This document shows, piece by piece, positions 26,501-45,200 of a stretch of 64,000 nucleotides of DNA (position 1 is its first letter; every line of letters begins with the position of its first letter). The notes beneath the pieces are model-generated. The model searched no databases, had not been told where the DNA came from, and saw nothing but the letters and a program-made list of their open reading frames with translations. A program made the position numbers and the translations under genes. The stretch lies in assembly GCF_910592395.1 (NCBI RefSeq), contig NC_088316.1, forward strand, positions 15,500,001-15,564,000, read 5' to 3'. This stretch comes from Lineus longissimus. Taxonomy: Eukaryota; Nemertea; Pilidiophora; Heteronemertea; Lineidae.

Positions 26501-27685
26501 GCTTCTGGAGGGCCTAGTTGTGAACATGGTAATCTTGCTGGGAGGAATAATGATCAGTATGGAGACCAGGATCGAGCGGAGGAAACAAATTGTCCATATA
26601 ATAAGAATCCAGAACGTAAGTGTGTTTTTTTTATGTGTATATTATCAAGAATAAGACTTGATATCGTACTTGATATTATAGATTTGATGAAAGAAAAGAA
26701 AAGCAGGCTAAAGCTTGTTCTTTTCTCATATTGCTAGGTCAGCTTCCTGTGGTGGGTCACAGGAATTTTTGCATGGATGAACGATTCAATTCAGGAGGAA
26801 GTCACAAATTTTGCCATGAAATCAAAATCCTCCAGTTGATGACCCATGTGGCAACCTCAGGTTTCTGCACATTCACACGGTGAACTCATTCTGGTCCAGC
26901 AGGCACGTTTCAAAAAGTGACATTTGAACATTTACAGGGGAGCAGCTATGCAGATTGACCTTTAAAGAGATCAGTAAGCGTAATATCTTCCAAGAATTCA
27001 TATTGAGTGTGGCGAAATTCACCGACCGCTGGGAGGAGCCATGGCGATTATTGGCGCAGTATGTGTGTGAAGTAAATGATCGAGCAACCTTAGAACATTT
27101 CGGGTAAGTAAAGTATGTTATATACCAAGACACATACCTTCTAATGATTATCAGATTTGCTTTAATTCGAGAAGTGTATGACACAAGGTGATTACGTGTA
27201 ATTTCTGATCAGACAAGGTATCGAAGATGAATGATTTGCATCCTTAGAAAATTTTCAGAATGGGATATCGATGCCTTGCAATCATACACTGTACATGGAT
27301 ACACTGCTACAGGATTGACGAAGGAAAATATTCTAGTTTAGTAGCTATTTAACTGCAAATGAGTTGAGATGATAATGAAATGAACACCAACAGCAGCTAA
27401 GAGTCTTTATTATCTTTCAGGTACAAATTCCGGCAAGCTTCAATGGGTGTCGGTGGCAATGTACTTAACGAGTATGCCCTTAACTTAGGGCGTCACAAAA
27501 AACTCTATCGACTGGTACATTTTATAGGATATTGTGATGGAGTTAAAGAGCGTTTCCAATTTTTGAAATTGGTGGTGGCATTTTTTCCAGAACATTTCAA
27601 TCCGGACAATACTGAGCATTTTTGTGCAGCTTGTAATGAAATATTACGGAGTTTACTGCCCCCTAACCATCATAATGATTCTTGA
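20506..27685 (+). CDS. TNFR-like single-pass receptor with C-terminal death-like domain
   Basis: Ten coding exons: 20506-20544, 21008-21060, 21447-21631, 21932-22108, 23775-23921, 24569-24664, 25226-25924, 26169-26615, 26938-27103, 27421-27685. All have GT-AG borders and matching phases, giving 757 aa. An in-frame stop precedes the ATG. Residues 1-25 form a signal peptide split by intron 1. Residues 27-92 are Cys-rich (CTNNFGCCNCLMCPKKSGC), resembling a TNFR cysteine-rich domain. Exon 4 adds CPPIATQDAV and two more Cys, slightly sushi-like. A Pro/Thr-rich stalk carries NIS, NIT and NKT glycosylation sites. The TM segment is about 237-259, followed by CCPNCRK. The cytoplasmic tail of about 500 aa is mostly acidic, Ser/Pro-rich and low in structure, ending in a helical region (about 625-715) with death-domain features (EEPWRLLAQYV, GGNVLNEYAL, KKLYRLVHFI). 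It probably signals apoptosis or NF-kB through adaptor death domains. The gene model is firm; the family call is moderate. Confidence 0.75.
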
Positions 27686-29244
27686 AGGATATTGGATCTA
27701 GAAAAAAAATAGTTAGGACAAGCATTTATCAGAGCTTTGTTTGATATTGCAACTGTGATGTCATCGACTGTTGAGTGTTGATGAAATTCCTGTGCTACTG
27801 ATTTCACTTGGTATGGTTGTGCTAGGTTGTTGGGGTATTTCACTGTATAATCTGGCTGTAGGGGTTTATGTATGGCTAAGTTGTGATTACATGGGACTTG
27901 AATATCAGGGGAGATAGACAAGGGGAACCCTGCAGACTGGAACTGAGATTTTCGACCTAATCCAAGGTTCAGAATGTTCAGTGACTCGGTTTTCTCATTG
28001 AAATTACAGGGTAAGTCATCAATAGATCTAGGCCGGGGAAACATGCTTCTGTCGTATTCGATAAAATAATTAGGATAATCTGAGATCCTGTTGATGTGTA
28101 ACTAATTGATCAATATCATGAGTCTTGACCTAAAATATGCAATTAAGACTCAGTTCCGCTTTTGCCTTAAGCAATTGTATTGTGTAGATTGTGTAAATAA
28201 GGCTTACATGGACAGTGGTTGGGTTCCTGCTGACTGCAGTGACCTGAGGGGATTTTTCTTTTGCAATATCTCACTGTTGCAGACTTAGGAAATTATGTAC
28301 ATTAAAATTGTTTGTACTTTCTCTGTATCTACCCATACTTATTGACCTTATGAGGGCAGTACAGCTTTATCTGGCTTGACAAATATGATGTCGTCAAATT
28401 CTGTAATGGTGTCAAATTTCCATTCCATTTGCAGATTGCAGAATTTTTCCTGTTACTAAGTGTTAAATAGATAGCTGATATAGGAGAAAGATATCTCTGT
28501 CAACCCTCTGTGGATCTTTGAATTTTCGAAATCTGACCAAATAGAGGCAGTTTTGTGCAAGTAAGTGCTGATCTAAGGGCAAGATTTTTACAAGCAAAAC
28601 ATTTCTGACTTAGCTGATTGGCATCATAACAGCATAAAACATTGCCTCAGGAAAACGATCACGATGTATTTTGAGAATGTCATTGGGTAAAACCACCCTA
28701 CTGATCATTTCCTACGCCATCATAATTTAATGGAAATGATCTAAAGTAGAATGAATCTTTTTGTTACCGGTGATGATATTTTTTAAGTTTTATAGGAATT
28801 CTGTGCCATATGAGAGTTTTATTATTATATATATTATATTGTATTGCAAAACTAGTTGTTGAAGAATCCTTGCCTTCAGAAGGTTTTGGTGATATTGTAC
28901 TGCCCTTGAAGAACCGGTGACACTCTAGAGAGAGTTTATTGATCTGTGTATTAGAATATCACATTAGTCTGGTTTTAAACCTTGTAATGTATGCTAATTA
29001 GTTCTTGTTCTGTTAGACAATTTGTGCTGTGTATGCGCAACACTGACCAAGCACATGGGAGTGCCGGCATGTTCCATAGCTTTGAATTTTTTTTGCGCAA
29101 TTGTTGACACTATTTAACAAGGTTCAGAACTGGACTATTGAAAAGTTCTTGTTGTACATTTGCTTGAGTTTAGAGGCTGTTTCATATAAGCATGCATGTT
29201 GACAAATTTGATTTTAATCAAGTTATAGAAGCACCTACAGGGCT

Positions 29245-29330
29245 GCCTACTTGTACACTTTGGATGTAAAATGTACACCTTTTGGGGCCACTGTACACCT
29301 AATTCTAGTGATTGTACACTAAAATTAGAT
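29245..29330. repeat. TGTACAC-rich dispersed repeat copy
   Basis: CTACTTGTACACTTTGGATGT at about 29248 matches CTACTTGTACGCTTTGGGTGT in receptor intron 2 (about 21137), each followed within about 10 bp by TGTACACCTT. Four TGTACAC words fall within about 75 bp. This looks like two diverged copies of a short interspersed element. Confidence 0.45.
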
Positions 29331-30478
29331 GGAGTTGTCTCCAAATACTTGAAAATTATGCAATATTTTCATAACTAACCAAATTTTACACCTTCTTTTC
29401 AAACTTTACTCCTTTTTGTCCAGGATTCTATACCTTGAATAATGTAATTTTGTAATTGAAAAAGCCGATCGAAGTTATGGAGACTGGCATGGGCATTAGG
29501 TATCTGTTAACGTAGAAATTTCACTTAAGTAATATCATGTGTTGTTGGTCATAAAAAAACCTGATGAAGTTGTTATTGGAATTGTCAACTGGTTTGGAAG
29601 TTTGACTCACAATGGTGTGTTCGGACTCCCATTTGGTCATCATGTTGTTATTCTAGTTTAGAGTTGGCTGATCTTGTGTTATTGGGGTTGTGTTCGATCA
29701 GCAATAACTGAAATGAAATCTATTTTTGAAAGTGTCATGTTATGGGGTTTGTTACGGCATGTGCTCCGGCAACAGTATGGTATAAGTGGGGTTGTTAGTA
29801 AAAATGCTTTGTTCATTTGAAAATTTGCCAGTAAGTATCAATATGTTATTGAATTCGCAGATATTTATGGTTTATTTATGATCGAAAACATGAGGAAGCC
29901 TTGTTTTGAGAAGGTTGTTCTAGTGCCTGGCTGATTACTCAGAAAATTTCTTGACAGAAGAGAAAATTTCAGGAAAATTTTGGAAATTTTAACTGAATGT
30001 ATTTTTGTGATACCTCATATGCAACACTGTACTCTTATTCAATGATTGATATGATAGGACACGTATGCAGTGTACTCAAATGAATTTTTGGAGTGTGTCC
30101 ACTTTGGAATTGATACCCATACATGATGCTTATGGACAGCAGCTGTAGGCTACTTCTGCTGAGGACTTGTCCGAAGTGACTGTATGGGGATATCTTGTTC
30201 ATACAAACACAGGATCTGAATGACATTTGAATTTTCTTTTCTTTACTTTCTGAATAATAAAATATGATATATGGAATCCAACATTTTCTTAGGGGAACAT
30301 TGCCAATGAAAAATACCCATCTAATGGGTATTGACCTCAATGGGTGTTGATTCAAAAGTGGAGATGATACAAATGTATTATTTTATTTAATAAAAACAAT
30401 GAGATATATGTTTGTTTTGTTACTCTATGAAAATAGTATTCTGGATATCCACGTGTTCTAGGAAGACCATGGGACAGG

Positions 30479-31150
30479 CCCCTTAGTCTTCTTGGAACTA
30501 TCATCCAGGAGAGGTGCAGCCTATCATCTGTCTAGAAAAACCATCCAGAGTATATGCTTCCTGTCGTCGGCCTGGGAAAACCATCCAAGAAATGTACAAG
30601 CTATTGTTTTCCTGGAACAACCATCATGGAGAGACCCAATACTTTAATCTGTTCTCAGGAAAAAAACCGTCTTTGAGAGACAATTTACCTCTCTAGCACA
30701 ACCATGCATCCATTTTGTCCGTATGGAACATCCACCCATGAAAGGCACAGCCATCTTGGAGAGGCACAACCTTAGCACTGTCTTTGGGTGATATGAATAA
30801 AGACTAGCAAATGCTTTTACTTCAATTTTGTACAGAAAGGCCTACTGTAAATGTACATGGAGTTTTAGATAAAAGCATTTGCTAGTCTTTATTCATATCA
30901 CCCTTTGTCTGGAACAAACATCCAGGAGAGGCACAACTGGACCATCTTAGTCTGGCACAACCTTTGGACTGTTTTAGTCTGGAACTACCTTCGGACAGTT
31001 TCAGTCTGGAACAACCTTCCAGGAGAGACACAACCTTTGGTCCGTCTTATCCTGGAACAATCGTCTATTCTAGCCACAACCTTCGGTCTGTCTTAGTCTG
31101 AAACAACCATCTGGGAGAGGCATAACCTATTGTCTTCCTGGCAAAACTAT
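30479..31150. repeat. Degenerate minisatellite, GGAACAACCATCCAGGAGAGG units
   Basis: About a dozen imperfect units built from CTGGAACAACC, ATCCAGGAGAGGCACAACC and GTCTTAGTCTGG blocks, with spacing mostly 30-60 bp. The array is interrupted by a foldback element at 30787-30902. Both strands have stops, so it is not a coding repeat. Confidence 0.8.
30782..30907. mobile_element. Foldback MITE, 33-bp perfect inverted repeats, 5-bp target duplication
   Basis: Left arm 30787-30819 (starting GGTGATATGAATAAAG) and right arm 30870-30902 are exact reverse complements over 33 bp, around a 50-bp core. CTTTG flanks both ends (30782-30786 and 30903-30907), a 5-bp target-site duplication. The minisatellite continues on both sides, so the element jumped into the array. 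It has no ORF. Perfect arms suggest a recent insertion or strong gene conversion between arms. The transposase family is not identified. Confidence 0.85.
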
Positions 31151-31689
31151 CAGGCACGTCCTTAGTTACATGAGCTACTAGAGGAACATGAGTTGTATCA
31201 ATCGTCCGGTTGAGCATGTCTTCAATTGCACAGTGAGATGGGAAGTTCTACAAATGGTTGAGAAGTTGTGATATTGTCCAGGTATACGAGCTGTATCAAG
31301 TACATCCCTGTAATACATTAACTACTTGAAGTACATGATCTTCTTGACGCTCACGAGTTGTTACAATGGACAGCCACTGTCACGTCGTACCCTTGAAGAC
31401 AGACACAGCCTGGCCATATTGGCAGCGACACATGTACTGACGGCAACACCAGCTGAGTTTTCTACTACTGGACTCGTTTAGTGTTCTAAACAGACCGACC
31501 GAATGGCGAATGACGCTGACCGCTGTGCTGAACGAAATGGGGCTTACTTGGGACGATGAGGCCGCCAAGATAGCGAAATACCGAAAGAACGGAGAGCGTT
31601 GTGGCCGTATGTCCCATAAGGGATGTCGAACCATTGTGAGACATAGTTCCTTTTCTGAGACCATCAGGAGATTGCAACAGAATGTCTAA

Positions 31690-32262
31690 CTGACTAGACA
31701 TAGACGATGTCTTCATGCCGGGCCTTGATGCTCGACGAATCCTGTGTATGATAGCAAGACACCCCGTATTATGATAACAAGGCAGCAGTATGTCCAAGTG
31801 ATGCGACAGAGTTAGGTCGTGACCATGTCTTTATGTCTAGTCCTTGACGCTCTACGTACCCTTTCTGAGACATCTTTTCCAGCCGATCGGGAGAAATTTT
31901 AATACAAGTCTGATAACGGTATTGGAATCCAAAGATAGGAATCCGAGATGGGATGTCCATCCACAGGGTTAAATCTAAGCCTTGCATAATTTTTCCATGC
32001 ATGGCTCTTACGGTGTCAAAGACTTTATAGAAGAGGCATGTTCCCCTTGAACAGGTCGATTAGTTGAGGACAGGATTAGTTCTCAATCTAAGACAAAGGC
32101 TGACCTGCATGTCATTGCTTATCTTTGGGTGTCGAAGACTTCATAGAAGAGGCATATTCCCCTTCAACTCGCTATTTAAAGAAAGGATGAGTTCTCATGC
32201 AGTATTAAGACAAAGTCCAATTCGATTTAGCCGGTCTCAAGTGGCAAAGACTTTATAAAATA
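31690..32262. repeat. Degenerate tandem repeat, about 113-119-bp period
   Basis: GGTGTCAAAGACTTTATAGA (32012) recurs as GGTGTCGAAGACTTCATAGA (32128) and GTGGCAAAGACTTTATA (32241). Between these, GATTAGTTCTCA and GATGAGTTCTCA also repeat in register. An older pair, GATGTCTTCATG near 31705 and CATGTCTTTATG near 31822, has similar spacing. No coding role seen. Confidence 0.65.
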
Positions 32263-33682
32263 ATACTGTCCTTGTATCAGGATAACACTTCAGGCTTTGA
32301 AGTTCAGTGTTCGACTAAAGAACCGGCAATTCAAAGGCTTTTTAAAGTTCCGTACAATGAGAAACAATTGGTGTCCACGTGATCTTTATTTTCTAGGCCT
32401 CCGGTTTGATGACGATATATTTAGTACAACAAACGACGAAGTATGTAAATGTACTTTATCGACATGTCTTTGGTGAAAATCTCCCTGATTCTTCGTACAG
32501 CTACAAGTATGTTTAGAAGATGATTTCCGAGTGTCTCGCAAATGAATAAGCGCATGGCTTGATACCACGACAGGCCTCAGTTGTTAGTCGTTCGCAGGGG
32601 TTGCGAACCGCGCCTTTTTTCTTCTTTATATCGGCCTACTGCTTCAAATCTTGTCAAACGTGGGGATTGAATAACGTATGTCAATTTGGACAACCTTTTA
32701 AAAGTATTTGAAATAGGTTTATATAGGGAGTGAAGATGAAAGATGTCGGGCTGTTCGGCTAAAGCAATGCTCCTCACAGGCCTTTGTCAAATCACGAGGT
32801 ACAAATCCGAACACAAAAATGGTTATAAATCACCAAAAGAATTATGTTTATGGGAAACTGTTCTTCTCTACAAGTTTGCTGACTCCTAATGTTACCATTC
32901 GTCTACATTAAAGATGATTTTGGCAAAGGATTGCCAAGATATAATTGGATTAAATTGGCATCGGAAATTATTCTGCCACTTGGACCTGCAGCTGGCAGCC
33001 AGAAAGGGCCTATGATGTGACATGTAGGACATGTCAAGCGCAACCAACCAACAAACCCTCGCCATCCCGCGCGTTATTCGTCCGGGCTGCTCAGAGAACT
33101 TTCTGCAGTTCCAGGCCTGAACTCATGCAAGCAGCACTGAAATATACATCACCAAAAGTGTCATACCTACTTCACACGACGACAAGAGAGAATTTCAGAT
33201 GTTATCTTACCAGAATAAAGGCATTGGGTTTGAAATTTCGGGAGAGAAGGCCACGCTTTTATATGGTCTCCGACATTTTTTAAAAAACTCACATTCAGTC
33301 CTGGCCGGAGACAACATCACTGGGACTGGGGGCAATGACAATTTGTACTGATCCAACCTAGCTCCTGAACTACAATATTGTCGACTCACTATTGTTGAGA
33401 TTGTGACATTGTCCATAGAACATTCAGGTAGATATTCATTCAAAATGTCATTGAAAGACATGCCACCGAGTGACTTTGGATAGATTGTGACTTTGTCCAC
33501 AGAACATCCTTACTTCGATTCTGTCTAGTCCTTGTGCATATGCATAAAAATGCCTTTAATAATATGCTTGTTTTTGGTCAATTTCGACAATTTGACCTAT
33601 AGCTGAGTCACATCAACTTCAAATGAGTTTTTGGTCACATATAGGACGCACAGAAATAAATTTAGCACAACAGAGATATTCT

Positions 33683-36032
33683 TTTATTTTACAGTTTATT
33701 TCCATGTTTGCCACAACATACAAAATTGGTCAATATAATCTATAATATCCCACACACCTGGTGCATAAAAAGCTAGAAACATGCTTGATGCAGAAGCTGC
33801 TATATTAAACACACGAGTCAACCCACGGAGGGCAGAGCATTTGAAATGATATTTATTTAACAGTATACAATTTGCCAGGATTTCATTTTTATTTATCTAT
33901 TAGCAAGGTAATACATCACACATCATACCGCCTGTTTTTTATCATACTCAATTTTGTGAAACTCAAGAAGCTGTAGCAGATATATTGGTTGATAAAAGCA
34001 CGTTTTGTAATAAAGTGATGGATTTTTACATTATATTCAGTACCATTTCGAAAACTTTAGACTATGCCGTTCAATCTTCAACCAAAAGTAATTATTTGTT
34101 TGCCGAATTTTACGAAATACAGGTTTTTCAGTCGTCAAATAAGCACACGTAATGTACCCATCTATAGTTTTTTTAACTTAATAGACTATACATTAAACTA
34201 TTGAATTATACATGTAAACTTTTATATTAAATCTTCCAACTGCATTTCACTCTACGCACCCTGAATTAGGGTCGGAAAAGGTCCCACTGTACAACGTTAG
34301 TGTACAGGTACCATAAATCTCTACTTCAGGGGCAGTTATATACACATTATGCCAAATATACACATCAGCTCTAAATAAACTCGGAGGGGAGAGAAAATGT
34401 CAGAAATGTGTCAAGTAACTAGATAAAGGCAAATTTGAGCTTTCTCCGTTGATTTGAAACAATTTCAGACATTTTCTTATCACCCAACACCTTTCCAGTA
34501 ATGTCTTAAATGACTCTGATCTAGAATACTTTTACTACTAAGCGTAAGAAACTTTCATCTTAGAATAAATAATAGAACAAACATGGATGCAGATACAGAT
34601 TTGTGTAAAAAACGTGTTGTCGTATTTGATATCAAAGAACCCAAAATACTCGGATTGGTGAGAAAATATCTTGTATCTTCCCCATAACTGATTTTACTGT
34701 ACACCAATACTAACTATGCATGGAAGTGTTCAAAATATACATGTACTCCTTGATTTGTCACATGTCAAAGTATTTCTGTGTCTCCTTCCAAAGATCAAAC
34801 TAAACAGTCTATCGTATTTGCTCTTATTATTAAAGCTTTAGGAGAGAAAGTGTATAAGACGGCTGAATCTTCTTCAATATGATTTTTGGTCATTATTGCA
34901 CATTATTACTACAGCACATTATTGAAGATTCATAAGCTAAAAACCCAATTGGTGAATCAGCTGTAAAAAATTTGGAAGCCAATACTTTCCTAAGAATAGC
35001 AGCAAGTTCTAGCATAGGTATTACTGTAAAATCAGCCAGGAGCAGTAGGAACTCTGAATGGCTGCTGTGTTCTTGTCATTGATATATTCAATCACAATGC
35101 AGGTGCTACCATCTTGATACTCAGACAGCTCTTGACTGAGTTGACAGTATCACCACTATGGTAGAACTTTAGGGTGTTTCCACAGTACAACCTCACATGG
35201 TAGATCTTCTAAGGGGTTCCCACAGTATAACCTCCAGGATATTTTACTTTGTTACACTGTGGAAACTGATACCGACTGGAGATATCAATTTCTACTCTAA
35301 AACACTTTAAACTAAACATTGAATAATCACTTAAAACTGCTTTTTGACTTCTTCTATATTTTGTACCAACCCAGGTGCTTATGACTGTGACAAAATGAGG
35401 CACAGTGCATTATACACTAAAAACTGTACTACATTGTAACCAAGGTGTTTTGAATGTCCTTTCGAAGGAGTTCTATACTTGAATTGAAAGTTATGCGACA
35501 GATTCTGCAATATGTATCATAAGAAAATGTCATCTTTGCACACATATTCTCTAGGGTATCAAACACTCACACATATCATTAAATAAAGTCTTCATTCTCA
35601 ACCCACCCAAACGAGGGCACCACTCTTCATCCACAATAAAGCATTTTATGTACAGCAGTGTTAATAATTACTCAACCAACAATTTGGCTCGTTGGATACA
35701 GAGATCTAGTTATGAATCTCGTGGCATGGGGAAACCCTCAGTTAACGAATAAATCTGCCTTAGAAAAGGATAACCCCACTAGAGAAGTAATGTATTCAGG
35801 GTCCAGGCGATCTCCACAGTGATTTTGGCTGATAAATGAATTTGAACAAAGTCAATAGGCAATAATCCTGCTCCAATCCAATCAATCCAAGCCTTTAAGT
35901 GCCAATGTCCCTTCTCAGCAACAATGCCTCTGAATAGATGTCTTATTTATACAATATCTTTTGTGTATTCATGAAAAGATGTATATAATCTTATTGAATT
36001 TGGCTTTGAACTGTATTTATAGTCAAGTATAG
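33683..36032 (-). other. Probable 3'UTR of the neurobeachin/LRBA gene
   Basis: AT-rich, gene-free sequence directly after the stop codon at 36033-36035. The last exon has no further splice donor that looks used, and two AATAAA signals on the minus strand (33683-33701) could end a UTR of about 2.3 kb. No transcript evidence is available. Confidence 0.3.
35159..35236. repeat. 38-bp tandem duplication
   Basis: TGGTAGAACTTTAGGGTGTT and TGGTAGATCTTCTAAGGGGT start two adjacent copies, each running on to CCACAGTA(C/T)AACCTC. It lies downstream of the neurobeachin stop codon, possibly within its 3'UTR. Confidence 0.65.
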
Positions 36033-42268
<6,236 letters not shown>

Positions 42269-45200
42269 CTGCAATGATAAGAATGAAACAAAATTAAGCA
42301 TCTTGATGGGTAAAGGACACCGCAAATGCTGCTTATTAACCTGAATACTTAACCTAGGATTGAGGACCTAACGGCAAAGACATTTCTGTGAAAATCTCAT
42401 TATTTGGATATGATAAGGAACATCATGACAGTGTTGAATCAGACTGTATTGAAATCATGAGATCTTATATTCAAGTTCTGAAATCCATACCGACAAAAAT
42501 TGAATTTGACCCTAATGGGTTAATCTGATGTAGAGCATAGGAACAATATCTGGAATATTGCGTGGTTGATTTTGTACACCAGAAACGCAAGCCTGCCAAC
42601 CTCAATCACCATCCACAAGATTATGCAGCGAGTGATGTATAATATATTCAACCCAAAGTGCAGGAGAATAATGAATAAAATATCCAATGAAAGCATTAGT
42701 TATGTTTGTGGTGGCGAATGTGTCAGGAAAGGAAGGAAGCAGGATGAGCAGACATTTTCTTTACCTTGGATAGTCAAGAGAAGAGGGTGGAGGACTCCAG
42801 TGTCACAGCAATATTATCTTACACAATTCAAGCAAGGAACATGTATGAATTCATGCTGTCCAGACCACCTTTATTGCAGCATCAGAGAGGGAGTGGGGAG
42901 AGGAAGAGATGGTCTAGACCTTGCCGAAATATTGTGAATTCTAATCCTGGGATGTTGTAAACAGGAATTGTCCTGCTCCCAACACGTTTTAGAATCTAAA
43001 TCTCCGTAAAATCCGTTTGATCTTTGGCGCGAAACAAACTGTTTGAAGTCGCCTCCCAACCATTAATTTTGTTTGTGAATTATTTAGCAATATTGTTCCT
43101 AGCTTACATTACGGTTATTGGCAAGTCGTTTGTGAAGGTGCAGTTTATTATATTGAAACATAAATGGCTGTGCCTGGTTAATATTTCATCAAAACGAAAT
43201 TAATACATTGTAAATTCCAAAAAAAACGGTAATCAACTGTGGATACTATGCGTGTGTTACCAACAGAACAGTTTCAGTGCGGGAGATAATTATGATCACA
43301 TTCAACCAAATTTGAAACAAAGACAAAGGACACTCGATCCAGGTGATGACAACACGATTTGAGGATCCTATCCAACATACGGAGGTCAGAGAACAAGAAT
43401 AAGAAGTCCCAGCTTGCTGGTCAGGGTCACTGAGTTGATGGCGTCCAGACGCGTGGTGGACCACGGCACCAGATGATTGGGTGGAGCCGCGCAGACGACC
43501 ACTTGAATCCTCACTTCAGCAGACGACACTGGCAGTGTTCCCGCCAGCGTTCCATCTCAAAGGGTCGCTGCACATCAGAAGACAATTCTCGTGCTCGGTG
43601 GTCCGGAAGCTTTGATAGTGTGCAGTGACTGTGTCAGATGAAATGTTGTCGGACACTGATGAGCTATAATCCAAATTTGATGGGATTTGCTTACGCGAGC
43701 TTTTGCATTCAATAGAAAAACTTAGTCGGTATATCTTCTACGGAAAGTACTGCTATGCTGGTTCCAGTCAGATGTTGAAACACTCGGAAGAATGCGCCCA
43801 AGCACGAGGGGAAGGACTGGGATGACCAATGGGGAATTGCCAGACGATCAAAGAGACCCAACACCGTGAGGTGAGCGTTCGTGGCCGTCACATCGCACCA
43901 CCACTTCGCAAGTCACTGGCTCGGAAAACGATTGTTTCATAAAAAGAATGAATCGCTGATCATTTTGAAAAATTATGAAAAGAGAGCCATTTGTTCCGGA
44001 CTGACGACACAACTCATGGTAAAATGAGCAAATTAGGTCCTCTTGACCATGTGAGAAAAAACAAAGGGTATATTGGACACCGACACAACAAAACAGTTTC
44101 AACAGTTTCTGGGTAGGGTAACAGGGCAATGAGCGAATGAAAAGCTAATTTCATGTCTCAATCGTTATCTCAAAATCCGTGACTGGGAATGGCAAGTCAC
44201 ATGGGTCGACGCGAAACGCAAACGATATCAGAAATGGTTTGCATGTTGAAATATGCAATATGCTCAAATGATGTCGTTTTAGAACATGAAGTAATGCGAT
44301 CAAATTGTTATCATAATAAGATTATTGAGAAGTGAGAAGTGGTGGTTAGGTGTCACCATTGTACCCGGACATCATTCGCCCATCTGGCGCCTCCGAGCTT
44401 GTCAAGAGATTAGAACCAGATAATCCATCTGTCCTCATAGCCTAATCTAAGGGTGATTATCAAAACATGAGTTTTATTGGGACCATTTCACGGCACCAAG
44501 ATGACCAATTCGTGGTACGCATTTTAGGGGGTATCATTGAGAAAATGCACGGAAGAGTCCGGCAAATTTCATTGAAATTGCTTCAGAGTATCAAGTGTTA
44601 TCTAATAGCAAACTAATAGATCACCATGGACGTCATCGGATAGCTGACTGAGTTATGATGGGAGTCACCCCCCGGGTGCCGCCCCCTTGGGGAGTATCGG
44701 GTGTGTGTCCTCGGGACGTGACAACTGCTCGCCTTCCAGTCAGCCAGTCCGCCAAAGCACGACAGATTTTTGAATTTGAGAACTAAGCCACGAAGGCTTG
44801 GACCATGGTTGGCTTGATAGCATACAGTTAAGAAACCTCGTTTCTCCAAAAGATTGGCTAAACACCCATCTTGACCGAGGTTGTTCAGTGACACAGTCAT
44901 CCAAAATGGCCGAAAACATTTGGCGGCCATCTTGCTTTCGCGTGATCAAAAGGAGTCTTCTGATGATTAAATACAGCTTCCTTCAACCATCCCAAGCAAT
45001 GAAAATTAACCTTCCGATGTGATTTCACAATGATTACCCGCTGTCCGCGGGTAGAGCCAGGTTTGCTTATGTGTTCGGGGTCTTGCAAAATAATCAAACT
45101 ATCCAAACTTAGTGCCAGGCCAAACGAAGGAAACCATGCTCGCATACTGTAACTATTTTTTCCAACTGCCTCAAAAAGGAGTTAACCAACCTCATAGGAA

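Larger units (their letters stand above)
27686..36032. other. Convergent 3' intergenic/UTR region with repeats
   Basis: No coding gene recognised. The receptor gene and the neurobeachin gene converge here, so parts are 3'UTR: AATAAA words at 30256-30261 and 30389-30394 could end the receptor transcript, and TTTATT words at 33683-33701 (AATAAA on the minus strand) could end the neurobeachin transcript. The middle holds the minisatellite, MITE and 113-bp repeat listed separately. Confidence 0.45.

Noticed and set aside
26198-26737. A long open frame read as an independent gene
   Set aside because: It is the continuation of receptor exon 8; the frame leaves the exon at 26615 through a GTAAGT donor and the rest is intron.
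43440-43700. Minus-strand open segments with CLLMCSDPLRWNAGG-like peptides
   Set aside because: They are cut by stops, match no neurobeachin segment and have no consistent splice sites.
44613-45145. Several overlapping minus-strand frames of 70-105 codons
   Set aside because: Three frames are open together over a GC-richer patch. None shows a domain or fits the neurobeachin phase.
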